Counted from the first letter of the stretch, positions 49,520-58,872 are shown. The stretch: DNA of 64,000 bases from Pseudomonas reactans (GCF_013385825.1 NZ_JACAPG010000018.1:62001-126000); one strand, 5' to 3'. Translations and numbers: made by a program. Notes: generated by a model from the letters alone, not told the origin.

Positions 49520-50654
49520 TTTTGATCGCATCCTCTCCAGCGAAGATGTGATGCGTCGCCGTGCGACGTTGCTGCAGCGCATGCACATTGATGGCCCGTT
49601 GCTGATCCTGCTGCTGACCCTCGCGGCGGGCAGCCTGTTTGTCTTGTATTCGGCCAGCGGCAAGAACTGGGACCTGCTGATCAAGCAGGCCTCGTCGTTC
49701 GGCCTGGGCTTGTTGTCGATGGTGGTGATCGCTCAGCTTGAGCCGCGCTTCATGGCGCGTTGGGTACCGCTTGGCTATGTGGCCGGCGTGTTGCTGCTGG
49801 TGGTGGTGGACGTGATGGGCCACAACGCCATGGGCGCGACCCGCTGGATCAACATTCCGGGGGTGATTCGCTTCCAGCCGTCGGAATTCATGAAGATCCT
49901 GATGCCGGCGACCATCGCCTGGTACTTGTCCAAACGCACCTTGCCGCCGCAGCTCAAGCACGTGGGGATAAGCCTGATCCTGATCGGCATACCCTTCATC
50001 CTGATCGTGCGCCAGCCCGACCTTGGCACCTCGCTGCTGATCCTGGCGGGCGGTGCGTTCGTGCTGTTCATGGGCGGTTTGCGCTGGCGCTGGATCCTCA
50101 GCGTGCTGGCCGCCGCCGTGCCCGTGGCCATCGCCATGTGGTTCTTCTTTATGCACGACTACCAAAAGCAGCGGATCCTGACCTTCCTTGACCCGGAAAG
50201 CGACCCGCTCGGTACTGGCTGGAACATTATCCAGTCGAAGGCCGCCATTGGCTCCGGCGGAGTATTTGGTAAGGGTTGGTTACTGGGCACCCAGTCACAT
50301 TTGGACTTTTTGCCGGAAAGCCATACCGACTTCATCATTGCGGTAATGGGCGAAGAGTTCGGCCTGGTGGGCATTTGCGCGCTGTTGCTGATCTATTTGC
50401 TGCTGATTGGTCGTGGCCTGGTGATCACTGCGCAAGCGCAAACGTTGTTCGGCAAATTGCTGGCCGGCGCCTTGACCATGACTTTTTTTGTTTACGTTTT
50501 CGTCAACATCGGTATGGTCAGTGGCCTGTTGCCGGTGGTTGGGGTGCCGTTGCCGTTCATTAGCTACGGCGGAACTTCGCTGGTGACATTGCTGTCAGCG
50601 TTTGGGGTTTTGATGTCGATTCATACGCATCGCAAATGGATCGCGCAGGTTTGA
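49509..50654 (+). CDS. rodA: rod-shape-determining glycosyltransferase RodA (SEDS family)
   Basis: Polymerises glycan strands from lipid II for rod-shaped growth. 381 residues from GTG 49509 (KSNFDRILSSEDVMRRRATL), overlapping mrdA; longer starts inside mrdA are rejected. About ten membrane helices. SEDS motifs: GHNAMGATRWINIPGVIRFQPSEFMK (split in two by eye) and LPVVGVPLPFISYGGTSLVT near the end. Coupled to MrdA, its partner. Confidence 0.96.
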   Translation: MKSNFDRILSSEDVMRRRATLLQRMHIDGPLLILLLTLAAGSLFVLYSASGKNWDLLIKQASSFGLGLLSMVVIAQLEPRFMARWVPLGYVAGVLLLVVVDVMGHNAMGATRWINIPGVIRFQPSEFMKILMPATIAWYLSKRTLPPQLKHVGISLILIGIPFILIVRQPDLGTSLLILAGGAFVLFMGGLRWRWILSVLAAAVPVAIAMWFFFMHDYQKQRILTFLDPESDPLGTGWNIIQSKAAIGSGGVFGKGWLLGTQSHLDFLPESHTDFIIAVMGEEFGLVGICALLLIYLLLIGRGLVITAQAQTLFGKLLAGALTMTFFVYVFVNIGMVSGLLPVVGVPLPFISYGGTSLVTLLSAFGVLMSIHTHRKWIAQV

Positions 50655-50665
50655 ATAAGGTGAAG

Positions 50666-51682
50666 ATGTCAATGCAAGTAATGCGCGGCTGGGTGACTCG
50701 GCACGCGTCCTGGATGGGCCTGATTGGCCTGCTGGGCGCAACGCAAGAGGCGCAGGCCGGTGACTACGATGGTTCACCCCAGGTCGCCGAGTTTGTCGGT
50801 GAAATGACCCGCGACTATGGTTTCGCCGGTGAACAACTGATGGGCGTGTTCCGCGAAGCCCAGAAAAAGCAGGCGATCCTTGACGCCATCTCTCGCCCCG
50901 CCGAACGGGTGAAGCAGTGGAAGGAATACCGCCCGATGTTCCTCACCGACGCCCGCGTGGCGCGGGGTGTGGATTTCTGGCGCCAGCACGAGGCGGTACT
51001 GGCCCGCGCCGAGCAGGAGTACGGTGTACCGGCCCAGGTGATTGTCTCGATCATTGGCATCGAAACCTTCTACGGGCGCAATACCGGCAGCTACCGGGTG
51101 ATCGACGCCTTGTCGACCCTGGGCTTCGATTACCCGCCGCGCGCTGAATTCTTCCGCAAGGAACTGCGCGAATTCCTGCTGCTGGCCCGTGAAGAACAGG
51201 TCGACCCGCTGACACTCAAAGGCTCCTACGCCGGTGCGATGGGCTTGCCGCAGTTCATGCCGAGCAGCTTCCGCGCCTATGCGGTGGATTTTGACGGCGA
51301 CGGGCATATCAACATCTGGAGCAACCCCGACGACGCCATCGGCAGCGTGGCCAGCTACTTCAAGCGCCACGGCTGGGTAGCCGGCGAGCCGGTGGTGATC
51401 CGCGCCGATGTCACTGGTGACCGCGCCGATGAAGGCCTGACCCAGGGCATCGAGCCGGCCAAGACGGTCGGGGAGTTGCGGGCGCTGGGCTGGTCGAGTC
51501 AGAATGCGCTGCCGGATGATATGCCGGTCACAGCGTTCCGCCTTGAAGGCGAAAACGGCCCGGAATACTGGATGGGCCTGAAGAATTTCTACGCAATCAC
51601 GCGTTATAACCGCAGTGTGATGTACGCCATGGCCGTGCATCAGCTGTCAGACATGCTGGTCCAAGCACGGGGCAACAAGTAA
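50666..51682 (+). CDS. mltB: membrane-bound lytic murein transglycosylase B
   Basis: Cleaves glycan strands to 1,6-anhydromuropeptides. 338 residues, starting MSMQVMRGWVTRHASWMGLI with AAGG about six bases ahead. Signal-like N-terminus (cut near EAQA). Catalytic Glu in VSIIGIETFYGRNTGSYRV, the KGSYAGAMGLPQFMPSSFRA segment and the DFDGDGHINIWSNPDDAIGS block confirm MltB. Its stop and the rlpA start share TAATG. Confidence 0.95.
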   Translation: MSMQVMRGWVTRHASWMGLIGLLGATQEAQAGDYDGSPQVAEFVGEMTRDYGFAGEQLMGVFREAQKKQAILDAISRPAERVKQWKEYRPMFLTDARVARGVDFWRQHEAVLARAEQEYGVPAQVIVSIIGIETFYGRNTGSYRVIDALSTLGFDYPPRAEFFRKELREFLLLAREEQVDPLTLKGSYAGAMGLPQFMPSSFRAYAVDFDGDGHINIWSNPDDAIGSVASYFKRHGWVAGEPVVIRADVTGDRADEGLTQGIEPAKTVGELRALGWSSQNALPDDMPVTAFRLEGENGPEYWMGLKNFYAITRYNRSVMYAMAVHQLSDMLVQARGNK

Positions 51683-52680
51683 TGCGGGCATCGCCGTTCA
51701 ATCAACCGCTCAAGCTGGTGGCGTTCGCCGCGTTGTCCCTGCTGGTCGTCAGTTGCTCCACCAGCCGTGGCCCGGCGCAGAAGTCCGGGGGCGCGGTCGT
51801 CCGTGCCCAGCCGGGCTTGGACATCAACCGCGCGCACAAAGACGGCGCGCCGTGGTGGGACGTCGACGTGTCGAAGATCCCGGATGCCACGCCGACCCTG
51901 CACACCGGTCCATACAAGGCCAACCCCTATACCGTGCTGGGCAAAAGCTACTTCCCGTTGCAGGAGTCCAAGACCTACGTGCAATCAGGCACGGCGTCCT
52001 GGTATGGCACCAAATTCCATGGCCAGAACACCGCCAACGGCGAAGTGTATGACCTGTACGGCATGAGTGCGGCGCACAAGACCTTGCCGCTGCCCAGCTA
52101 TGTGCGCGTGACCAACCTGGACAACAATCGCACAGTGATCCTGCGCGTGAACGACCGTGGTCCGTTCTACTCGGACCGCATCATCGACTTGTCCTACGCC
52201 GCCGCGAAGAAACTCGGTTATGCCGAAACCGGCACTGCGCGCGTGAAGGTCGAAGGCATCGACCCGGCGCAGTACTGGGCCCAGCGTGGCAAGCCGGCAC
52301 CGTTGATGCTCAATGAGCCGCCAACCCAACAGCCGCAAGTGACTGCTTCCACCGGCAAGATCGAGCAATGGACGCCGCCGCCGGCACAGCACGCGCCTGA
52401 CACGGTGGTCGTGCCCCATGCGGCGCCTGGTGCGTCCATGGCTGGCGGGCAATACCTGCAGGTCGGCGCTTTCGCCAACCCGGATGCGGCAGAACTGTTA
52501 AGGTCCAAGCTCAGCGGCATGGTCAACGCACCCGTCTTCATCAGTTCCATCGTGCGTAACCAACAGACATTGCACCGTGTACGCATGGGTCCGATCGGCT
52601 CGCCGAGCGAAGTGGCACAGGTCCAGAACAGCGTGCGCATGGCCAACCTGGGGCAACCCAGCGTCGTCACTGCCGAATAA
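51682..52680 (+). CDS. rlpA: septal ring lytic transglycosylase RlpA (SPOR lipoprotein)
   Basis: 332 residues. Lipobox LLVVSC near residue 25. Double-psi beta-barrel with YVQSGTASWYGTKFHGQNTA and VRVTNLDNNRTVILRVNDRG, which in P. aeruginosa cuts denuded glycan strands. C-terminal SPOR domain from about 252 (YLQVGAFANPDAAELLRSKL), which targets septal peptidoglycan. Follows mltB directly, before dacA. Confidence 0.95.
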   Translation: MRASPFNQPLKLVAFAALSLLVVSCSTSRGPAQKSGGAVVRAQPGLDINRAHKDGAPWWDVDVSKIPDATPTLHTGPYKANPYTVLGKSYFPLQESKTYVQSGTASWYGTKFHGQNTANGEVYDLYGMSAAHKTLPLPSYVRVTNLDNNRTVILRVNDRGPFYSDRIIDLSYAAAKKLGYAETGTARVKVEGIDPAQYWAQRGKPAPLMLNEPPTQQPQVTASTGKIEQWTPPPAQHAPDTVVVPHAAPGASMAGGQYLQVGAFANPDAAELLRSKLSGMVNAPVFISSIVRNQQTLHRVRMGPIGSPSEVAQVQNSVRMANLGQPSVVTAE

Positions 52681-52860
52681 TAGAGAATTGATGGTTCAGG
52701 CTCGTGCGCGGGCTCGAACCCTGGTTGTTGGCTCGTTAGACAATAAAAACCCAGGGGCAAGGGGTGAGCGGGCAACCGAACACGCGACAGTCTGGCAACG
52801 GGCTGTCTGAATAAGTTTTGCCCGCGAGGGCAAGTTTCCATAAGCAATTTCGAGAGACGG

Positions 52861-54018
52861 ATGAACATCACCACCTTAGCCAAACGCACGTGCCTGCTTC
52901 TTTCGCTGATCATCACCCCGGCCGCCTGGGCCGTTGAAATGGTGCCGGCTTCCCCGCAACTGGCCGCCAAGTCCTGGGTCCTCATGGATGCCGCCAGTGG
53001 CAATGTGCTGGTCGAGAGCAACGGTGACCAGCGCCTGCCGCCGGCCAGCTTGACCAAACTAATGACTGCCTACATCGCGACCCTGGAAATCCGTCGCGGC
53101 CAGATCGGCGAGAACGACCCGGTCACCGTCAGCGAAAACGCCTGGCGTACCGGCGGTTCGCGGATGTTCATCAAGGTGGGCTCGCAGGTCACCGTGAGCG
53201 ACCTGCTGCACGGCATCATCATCCAGTCCGGTAACGACGCCAGCGTCGCCCTGGCCGAGCACATCGCCGGCAGCGAAGACGCATTCGCCGACATGATGAA
53301 CAAAACCGTGGCCGACCTGGGCATGACCAACAGCCACTTCATGAACCCGACCGGTCTGCCGAACCCAGAGCACTACTCGTCGGCTCACGACATGGCGATC
53401 CTGGCGCGCGCGATCATCCGCGTCGACCCGGTGCACTACGCGATCTACTCCCAGAAGGAATTCTTCTGGAACAACATCAAGCAGCCTAACCGCAACCTGC
53501 TGCTGTGGCGCGACAAGACCGTCGATGGTCTGAAAACCGGCCACACCGACGAAGCCGGCTACTGCATGGTGTCGTCCGCCGTACGTGATGGCCAGCGCCT
53601 GATCGCCGTGGTCTTCGGCACCAACAGCGAGCAGGCCCGTGCGGCCGAGACGCAAAAGCTGCTGACCTACGGTTTCCGCTTCTTCGAAACCCAGACCTTC
53701 TACCAGAAGGGTGCTGAGCTGGCGACCGCGCCGGTGTGGAAAGGCGCGACCTCCCAGGTCAAAGCCGGCCTGGCCGACGACCTGACCCTGACCATGCCTA
53801 AAGGCCAACTGAAAAAGCTCGCCGCCAGCATGACCCTGAACCCGCAATTGGTTGCCCCAATCGCCAAGGGTGATGTGATCGGCAAGGTCGAAGTCAAGCT
53901 GGACGACAAAGTGGTGCACAGTGCCGACCTGATCGCACTGGACGCCGTTGACGAAGGTGGTATCTTCCGCCGCGTCTGGGATAGCATCCGTCTATTCTTC
54001 TACAGCTTGTTCAACTGA
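52861..54018 (+). CDS. dacA: D-alanyl-D-alanine carboxypeptidase (PBP5/6 family)
   Basis: Trims pentapeptide stems. 385 residues with signal peptide (cut near WA). Serine site SLTK in PPASLTKLMTAYIATLEIRR, SGN in HGIIIQSGNDASVALAEHIA and KTG in VDGLKTGHTDEAGYCMVSS. C-terminal beta domain then an amphipathic membrane anchor (FRRVWDSIRLFFYSLFN). The 180-bp gap before it holds a small hairpin TTGCCC-GCGA-GGGCAA near 52818; nothing else supported. A terminator follows. Confidence 0.96.
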   Translation: MNITTLAKRTCLLLSLIITPAAWAVEMVPASPQLAAKSWVLMDAASGNVLVESNGDQRLPPASLTKLMTAYIATLEIRRGQIGENDPVTVSENAWRTGGSRMFIKVGSQVTVSDLLHGIIIQSGNDASVALAEHIAGSEDAFADMMNKTVADLGMTNSHFMNPTGLPNPEHYSSAHDMAILARAIIRVDPVHYAIYSQKEFFWNNIKQPNRNLLLWRDKTVDGLKTGHTDEAGYCMVSSAVRDGQRLIAVVFGTNSEQARAAETQKLLTYGFRFFETQTFYQKGAELATAPVWKGATSQVKAGLADDLTLTMPKGQLKKLAASMTLNPQLVAPIAKGDVIGKVEVKLDDKVVHSADLIALDAVDEGGIFRRVWDSIRLFFYSLFN

Positions 54019-54030
54019 TAGTGTGCACCT

Positions 54031-54065
54031 GCAAAGCCCCGTGTTGATCCGACGCGGGGCTTTGC
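54031..54065 (+). terminator. hairpin terminator after dacA
   Basis: GCAAAGCCCCG at 54031-54041 and CGGGGCTTTGC at 54055-54065 form an 11-bp stem. Only a short T-run follows inside the stem end, so strength is moderate. Confidence 0.6.
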
Positions 54066-54102
54066 CCGTCGCCACGGCTTACGCTTACGAGGCCGTTACG
54101 CC

Positions 54103-54378
54103 ATGACCGATAAAGAAGTAAAGGCGCCAAAGATCGAATTCCCGGTGGTGGACTACCCCATCAAGGTGATCAGCGATACCGGTGTCGGCCGTAAAGACCT
54201 GATCCTCGAGATCGTGCGCAAACACGCAACGATCAACGATCAGCGCGTGGATGAGCGCTCCAGCTCAACCGGCAAATACACCACGATCCAGTTGCACATC
54301 GTTGCGACCGATCAAGACCAGCTCTACAACATCAACAGCGAACTGCGGGCCACCGGCTTCGTGCACATGGTGTTGTGA
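54103..54378 (+). CDS. ybeD: YbeD-like DUF493 protein
   Basis: 91 residues. IEFPVVDYPIKVISDTGVGR at the start and the ACT-like fold end (YTTIQLHIVATDQDQLYNIN) match the YbeD/DUF493 family, which always neighbours lipB in many proteobacteria. A regulatory role in lipoate use is suggested by location only. Its TGA overlaps the lipB ATG (TGATG). Confidence 0.92.
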   Translation: MTDKEVKAPKIEFPVVDYPIKVISDTGVGRKDLILEIVRKHATINDQRVDERSSSTGKYTTIQLHIVATDQDQLYNINSELRATGFVHMVL

Positions 54379-55025
54379 TGTCTCAAGTCTTGGGCTTTCG
54401 CGAGCTCGGCCGGATGGACTACGAGCCCGTCTGGCATGCCATGCAGCGGTTCACCAATGAACGCGGCACCTCGGCCCCCGATGAAATCTGGCTGGTGGAA
54501 CACCCGCCGGTCTTCACCCAGGGCCAGGCCGGTAAGGCCGAACATCTGTTGCTGCCGGGTGATATTCCGGTGGTGCAGGTCGACCGAGGTGGTCAAGTGA
54601 CTTACCATGGCCCGGGTCAACTTGTCGCATACCTGTTGCTGGATGTGCGCAAGCTGGGGTTTGGCGTACGTGACCTGGTCAGCCGCATGGAGACATGCCT
54701 GATCGAGCTGTTGGCCAGTTACGGCGTGACCGCCGCGGCCAAGCCCGATGCACCGGGTGTGTATGTCGACGGCGCGAAAATCGCCTCCCTGGGGCTGCGG
54801 ATTCGCCACGGCTGTTCCTTTCATGGCCTGGCCCTGAATGTGGACATGGACCTGGCCCCGTTCCGGCGGATCAACCCGTGTGGCTATGCCGGGTTGGCGA
54901 TGACGCAACTGAGTGACCATGCTTCACCGATTAAATTTGCCGAGGTGAGTGCCCGGCTGCGTGCGCAGCTCGTCAAACACCTCGACTATGCTGAGCAGAC
55001 GACCCTTACGGGCGGAATCGACTGA
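54378..55025 (+). CDS. lipB: octanoyl-[ACP]:protein N-octanoyltransferase
   Basis: Moves octanoyl from ACP onto lipoyl domains. 215 residues from ATG 54378. Motifs: RGGQVTYHGPGQLVAYLLLD near residue 71, then GAKIASLGLRIRHGCSFHGL with the catalytic Lys and the partner Cys elsewhere in the chain. Precedes lipA by 2 bp, forming the endogenous lipoate pathway. Confidence 0.96.
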   Translation: MSQVLGFRELGRMDYEPVWHAMQRFTNERGTSAPDEIWLVEHPPVFTQGQAGKAEHLLLPGDIPVVQVDRGGQVTYHGPGQLVAYLLLDVRKLGFGVRDLVSRMETCLIELLASYGVTAAAKPDAPGVYVDGAKIASLGLRIRHGCSFHGLALNVDMDLAPFRRINPCGYAGLAMTQLSDHASPIKFAEVSARLRAQLVKHLDYAEQTTLTGGID

Positions 55026-55027
55026 TT

Positions 55028-56053
55028 ATGACTACTGATGCAGTGCAAACCATGATCCCGACGGTGGACGTTACCGACCGTCCGGCCCCGGCCCCGCGTG
55101 CCAAGGTGGAAGCCGGCGTCAAGCTGCGCGGCGCCGAGAAGGTTGCACGCATCCCGGTGAAGATCATTCCGACCACCGAGCTGCCGAAGAAACCTGACTG
55201 GATCCGCGTGCGCATCCCGGTTTCGCCGGAAGTCGACCGTATCAAGGCCCTGCTGCGCAAACACAAGCTGCACAGCGTGTGCGAAGAAGCGTCCTGCCCG
55301 AACCTGGGGGAGTGCTTCTCCGGCGGCACCGCGACCTTCATGATCATGGGTGACATCTGCACCCGTCGTTGCCCGTTCTGCGACGTCGGCCACGGCCGTC
55401 CGAAGCCACTGGACGTCAACGAGCCGGAAAGCCTGGCCATCGCCATCGCCGACCTGCGCCTCAAGTATGTGGTGATCACCTCGGTAGACCGCGACGACCT
55501 GCGTGACGGCGGTGCCCAGCACTTTGCCGACTGCATCCGCGAAATCCGCAAGCTGTCGCCGAACGTGATGCTCGAAACCCTGGTGCCGGACTACCGTGGC
55601 CGCATGGACGTGGCGCTGGAAATCACCGCTGCCGAGCCGCCGGATGTGTTCAACCACAACCTGGAAACCGTGCCGCGCCTGTACAAGGCTGCGCGTCCGG
55701 GTTCGGACTACCAGTGGTCGCTGACCCTGCTGCAGAAGTTCAAGCAGATGATGCCGCACATCCCGACCAAATCCGGCCTGATGCTGGGCCTGGGCGAGAC
55801 TGACGAGGAAGTCATCGAAGTCATGAAGCGCATGCGCGAACACGACATCGACATGCTGACCCTGGGCCAGTACCTGCAACCGTCCCGCAGCCACTTGCCG
55901 GTGCAGCGTTTCGTGCACCCGGACACCTTCGCCTGGTTTGCCGAGGAAGGTTACAAGATGGGCTTCAAGAACGTGGCGTCGGGCCCGTTGGTGCGCTCCT
56001 CGTACCATGCGGACGAGCAGGCCAAGCTGGTCAAGGCAAGCCTGGTTTCCTGA
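55028..56053 (+). CDS. lipA: lipoyl synthase (radical SAM)
   Basis: Inserts two sulfurs into the octanoyl chain, using S-adenosylmethionine. 341 residues. Auxiliary cluster Cys motif CEEASCPNLGEC near residue 87 and radical SAM motif CTRRCPFC near 117, followed by DVGHGRPKPLDVNEP. Full length with a short basic N-terminal lead. Ends before a REP pair. Confidence 0.97.
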   Translation: MTTDAVQTMIPTVDVTDRPAPAPRAKVEAGVKLRGAEKVARIPVKIIPTTELPKKPDWIRVRIPVSPEVDRIKALLRKHKLHSVCEEASCPNLGECFSGGTATFMIMGDICTRRCPFCDVGHGRPKPLDVNEPESLAIAIADLRLKYVVITSVDRDDLRDGGAQHFADCIREIRKLSPNVMLETLVPDYRGRMDVALEITAAEPPDVFNHNLETVPRLYKAARPGSDYQWSLTLLQKFKQMMPHIPTKSGLMLGLGETDEEVIEVMKRMREHDIDMLTLGQYLQPSRSHLPVQRFVHPDTFAWFAEEGYKMGFKNVASGPLVRSSYHADEQAKLVKASLVS

Positions 56054-56069
56054 ATGACACCGATCCACC

Positions 56070-56156
56070 TGTAGGAGCCGGCTTGCCGGCGATAGCCTCA
56101 CCTCGGTACGACTGACGCACCGAGGTGTCTGCATCGCTGGCAAGACAGCTCCTACA
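56070..56156. repeat. REP pair (GAGCCGGCTTGCCGGC type) with decayed right arm
   Basis: Left arm is standard; the right arm reads GCTGGCAAGACAGCTCCTAC, with changes that open the stem. Placed between lipA and the LD-carboxypeptidase gene. Confidence 0.88.
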
Positions 56157-56189
56157 CTTGTTTCTGCGTTACCTATAGGGAGAGCATGG

Positions 56190-57119
56190 ATGACAACTCA
56201 ACGGGCGGCCGCCGTACCGGCTTTACGCAGCGAGGGCACCATAGCCCTGATCGCCCCCGCCGGCCCCGCCACCCTGGACGTGGAAAAAGCCGGCCAATGG
56301 ATGCGCACTCGCGGCTACGACCTGCGAATCTTCCCCGGCGTCTATGAACGCGACGGCTACCTTGCCGGCAGCGATAAAACCCGCCTCAACGACCTCCACA
56401 AAGCCTTTGCCGATCCCGACATCGACGCCATTTTTTGCCTGCGCGGCGGTTACGGCACACCACGCCTGCTCGACAGCCTGGACTTCGGCCTGCTGCGCGC
56501 CAACCCCAAGCCATTCGTAGGCTACAGCGATATCACCGCGTTGCACCTGGCCATCAGTCGCTACGCCGGGTTCGTGACCTTTCACGGGCCGATGCTCAAC
56601 GCCGACCTGTTAGGCGACAAGCAGCCACCTACCGAGTCTTCATTGTTCAGCATGCTACGCGGCCAGTTGGGTGCTGGCAGCGTACTGGCGCACCCCGCAG
56701 CCTACCCGCTGACCACTATCGAGCCTGGCATCGCCTGCGGGCGCCTGCTGGGTGGCAATCTGTCGATGATCGCGGCAGTCATGGGCACGCACTTTGAGAT
56801 CGACGCCGAAGGCATCATTCTGCTGATCGAAGACGTCAACGAGCCGATCTACCGCATCGACCGGCTACTGACGCACCTGCGCCTGGCGGGCAAGTTGGCG
56901 CAGGTGGCCGGTGTGCTGGTTGGGGATGTGGCGGGCGTGGACAGTGCCGCGCTGGAGCGCCTGCTCAAGCAGACCTTCGAACCGTTGCGCATTCCGGTAC
57001 TGTCCGGCTGGCGCAGTGGGCATTGCGACCCGAACCTGACGCTGCCGATGGGCGCGTTGGTGCGGTTGGATGCGGGGGAGCAGCGGTTGGTGTTGGAGCA
57101 GGCTGTGGTCATCCGCTAA
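56190..57119 (+). CDS. ldcA: LD-carboxypeptidase (murein tetrapeptide carboxypeptidase)
   Basis: Removes D-Ala from tetrapeptides in wall recycling. 309 residues, ATG 56190 behind AGGGAGAG. S66 family segments: TIALIAPAGPATLDVEKAGQ, CLRGGYGTPRLLDSLDF, PFVGYSDITALHLAISR with the catalytic Ser near the middle of the chain, and LLGGNLSMIAAVMGTHFEID. Acts on products of the transglycosylases nearby and of Mpl's pathway. Confidence 0.93.
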   Translation: MTTQRAAAVPALRSEGTIALIAPAGPATLDVEKAGQWMRTRGYDLRIFPGVYERDGYLAGSDKTRLNDLHKAFADPDIDAIFCLRGGYGTPRLLDSLDFGLLRANPKPFVGYSDITALHLAISRYAGFVTFHGPMLNADLLGDKQPPTESSLFSMLRGQLGAGSVLAHPAAYPLTTIEPGIACGRLLGGNLSMIAAVMGTHFEIDAEGIILLIEDVNEPIYRIDRLLTHLRLAGKLAQVAGVLVGDVAGVDSAALERLLKQTFEPLRIPVLSGWRSGHCDPNLTLPMGALVRLDAGEQRLVLEQAVVIR

Positions 57120-57129
57120 ATGCAAAACG

Positions 57130-57215
57130 TGTAGGAGCCCGGCTTGCCGGCGATGGGGCCCTTAAGTCCAATGGAGGACTTGAGGCCGCAATCGCCGGCA
57201 AGCCGGGCTCCTACA
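57130..57215. repeat. REP pair (GAGCCCGGCTTGCCGGC variant)
   Basis: An extra C in both arms (GAGCCCGG / CCGGGCTC) keeps the pairing. Lies between the convergent ldcA and transglycosylase genes and may serve as their common end. Confidence 0.9.
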
Positions 57216-57222
57216 GGAGAAC

Positions 57223-58548
57223 TCAGCGGTTCTGCAGCGACTCCAGCAACTTCACCGTCGGATACCCATCCGCCGGCCAGCCCAACGCCTGCTGCGCCGC
57301 ACGAATCGCCTTGCGTGTATTGGCGCCGATAATTCCGTCCGCGTTGCCGGCGTCATAGCCATTGGCACTCAAGGCCGTCTGCAGGTCGATACGCTGCGAG
57401 CGGCTCAATGGCCGCTCATCCTTCGGCCAGTCGCCGCGAATCACACCACCACCACCGAAGCGTTCCGACAAGAGTCCAACCGCCAGTGCGTAGGACGACG
57501 AGTTGTTGTACTTGAGGATCGCACGGAAGTTATCCAACACCAGGAATGCCGGGCCACGGTAACCGGCCGGCAATAGAAGGGCGGCGGACAGTTGGTCGAC
57601 GTTCGGCGGCATGCTGCTGCCTGCAGGCAGTTGGATACCGAGTTTCATCCACTCGGCGACCGTCTTGCGGATGCCACCATCGGCCAGGGCGTAGTCGAAA
57701 TTCGTCGGTAGCTGTTTAACCTCGAAACCCCACGGCTGGCCCTTCTGCCAGCCGGAGCTTTGCAGGTAGTGCGCGGTGGAGGCGAGGGCGTCGGCCGGGC
57801 TGTTCCAGATGTCGCGACGACCGTCGCCATCGAAGTCCACAGCGTGGGTGTTGTAGGTGGTCGGGATAAACTGGGTCTGGCCCATGGCGCCGGCCCAGGA
57901 GCCTTTCATCTGGTCGGCCTGGATATCGCCGTGCTGGATGATCTGCAGCGCGGCCAGCAATTGCGCTTGGGCGAATGCCGGGCGACGCCCTTCGTAAGCC
58001 AGGGTCGCCAGGGAACGGATCACCGAGTTATTACCCTGGAACTGACCGAAGTTACTCTCCATGCCCCATACCGACACCAGCGCCTGGCGGTCGACGCCAT
58101 AACGCTGCTCGATGCTTTGCAGGATATCGGCGTACTTGATCAGCAGCGCCTGGCCATTACGTACGCGCAATGGCGAGAGGGCGCCGTCGAGGTATTCCCA
58201 CACCGGGCGGGAAAACTCCGGCTGGCTGCGGTCGGCACGGATCACCGCCATGTCGGGGGTGACATTGGCGAAGGCGTTATCGAATACGGCGGCGGTGATG
58301 CCCGCCTGCAAGGCTTGCACACGAAAGCCAGCCTGCCATTCGGCAAAGGTCTGGGTCGGTTGGATATCCAGATTGTCCACGGCCAGCGGGGCCACGACAG
58401 CAGGCGCTACCACAGGGGCGGTCTGGAGCTTGGGCAGGGGTTGAGCGTCGGCGGCGGTGGGTTTCTCCGCGCAAGCGACAAGCAGAATGAGGCTGGAGGC
58501 AGCGATCAATTGGCGAAAGTGCCAACGACGGGAAAGACTAGAGGGCAT
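57223..58548 (-). CDS. lytic murein transglycosylase (MltB-like) with peptidoglycan-binding domain, lipoprotein
   Basis: 441 residues, lipobox LILLVAC near residue 26. Transglycosylase domain at about 65-345: LVSVWGMESNFGQFQGNNSV with the catalytic Glu, MKGSWAGAMGQTQFIPTTYN and HAVDFDGDGRRDIWNSPADA. C-terminal PG_binding_1 domain from about residue 383 (QRIDLQTALSANGYDAGNAD). A second enzyme of the MltB/SltB1 kind besides the one at 50666. Confidence 0.93.
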   Translation of the reverse strand: MPSSLSRRWHFRQLIAASSLILLVACAEKPTAADAQPLPKLQTAPVVAPAVVAPLAVDNLDIQPTQTFAEWQAGFRVQALQAGITAAVFDNAFANVTPDMAVIRADRSQPEFSRPVWEYLDGALSPLRVRNGQALLIKYADILQSIEQRYGVDRQALVSVWGMESNFGQFQGNNSVIRSLATLAYEGRRPAFAQAQLLAALQIIQHGDIQADQMKGSWAGAMGQTQFIPTTYNTHAVDFDGDGRRDIWNSPADALASTAHYLQSSGWQKGQPWGFEVKQLPTNFDYALADGGIRKTVAEWMKLGIQLPAGSSMPPNVDQLSAALLLPAGYRGPAFLVLDNFRAILKYNNSSSYALAVGLLSERFGGGGVIRGDWPKDERPLSRSQRIDLQTALSANGYDAGNADGIIGANTRKAIRAAQQALGWPADGYPTVKLLESLQNR

Positions 58549-58609
58549 GCACAGGTCCAGGGATTACAAATCAGGTGCAGACCTTATCATGCCAGAGGGG
58601 CGCTTGCCT

Positions 58610-58774
58610 TCAGGCAGCCAGAAAGTAAGAAGCCTCCCAGCTATTAGACTGGAAGGCTTCGCGGCGGTAGCTGCCTTTGCCTTTGCCGGCGCGTTCCTGA
58701 CGGCTGCGGAACAGTGGCTGGGCGATGATGGATTTGGCCTTGTTGGGGCCATGCTTGGATGGCTTTTTGCTCAT
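58610..58774 (-). CDS. arfA: alternative ribosome-rescue factor A
   Basis: 54 residues from MSKKPSKHGPNKAKSIIAQP. The core QPLFRSRQERAGKGKGSYRR is the ArfA signature; the basic part places RF2 on ribosomes stalled without a stop codon. The gene's 3' half holds a strong hairpin (58629-58660, codons 39-49), so RNase III cutting or termination would give an mRNA without a stop and a truncated, active protein when tmRNA is short. That mode is known for E. coli and others and is inferred here. Divided from holA downstream by a collapsed REP. Confidence 0.93.
   Translation of the reverse strand: MSKKPSKHGPNKAKSIIAQPLFRSRQERAGKGKGSYRREAFQSNSWEASYFLAA
58629..58660 (-). promoter_or_regulatory. hairpin inside arfA that makes a non-stop mRNA
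   Basis: On the minus strand GAAGCCTTCCAG and CTGGGAGGCTTC pair over 12 positions (one G-U) around an 8-base loop. It lies 19-50 bases before the stop, where regulatory stems of arfA genes are found. Downstream bases TTACTTTCT are U-rich but not a clean tract. Confidence 0.85.
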
Positions 58775-58872
58775 GATCGTTACTCTCGATAGGTGGGATG
58801 GAGCGGTGCAAATCATCTGCCGATGTTGGGCTGCTGTAAAGCCCGGCGATAGGTAGGAAAGTCACGCATCAC

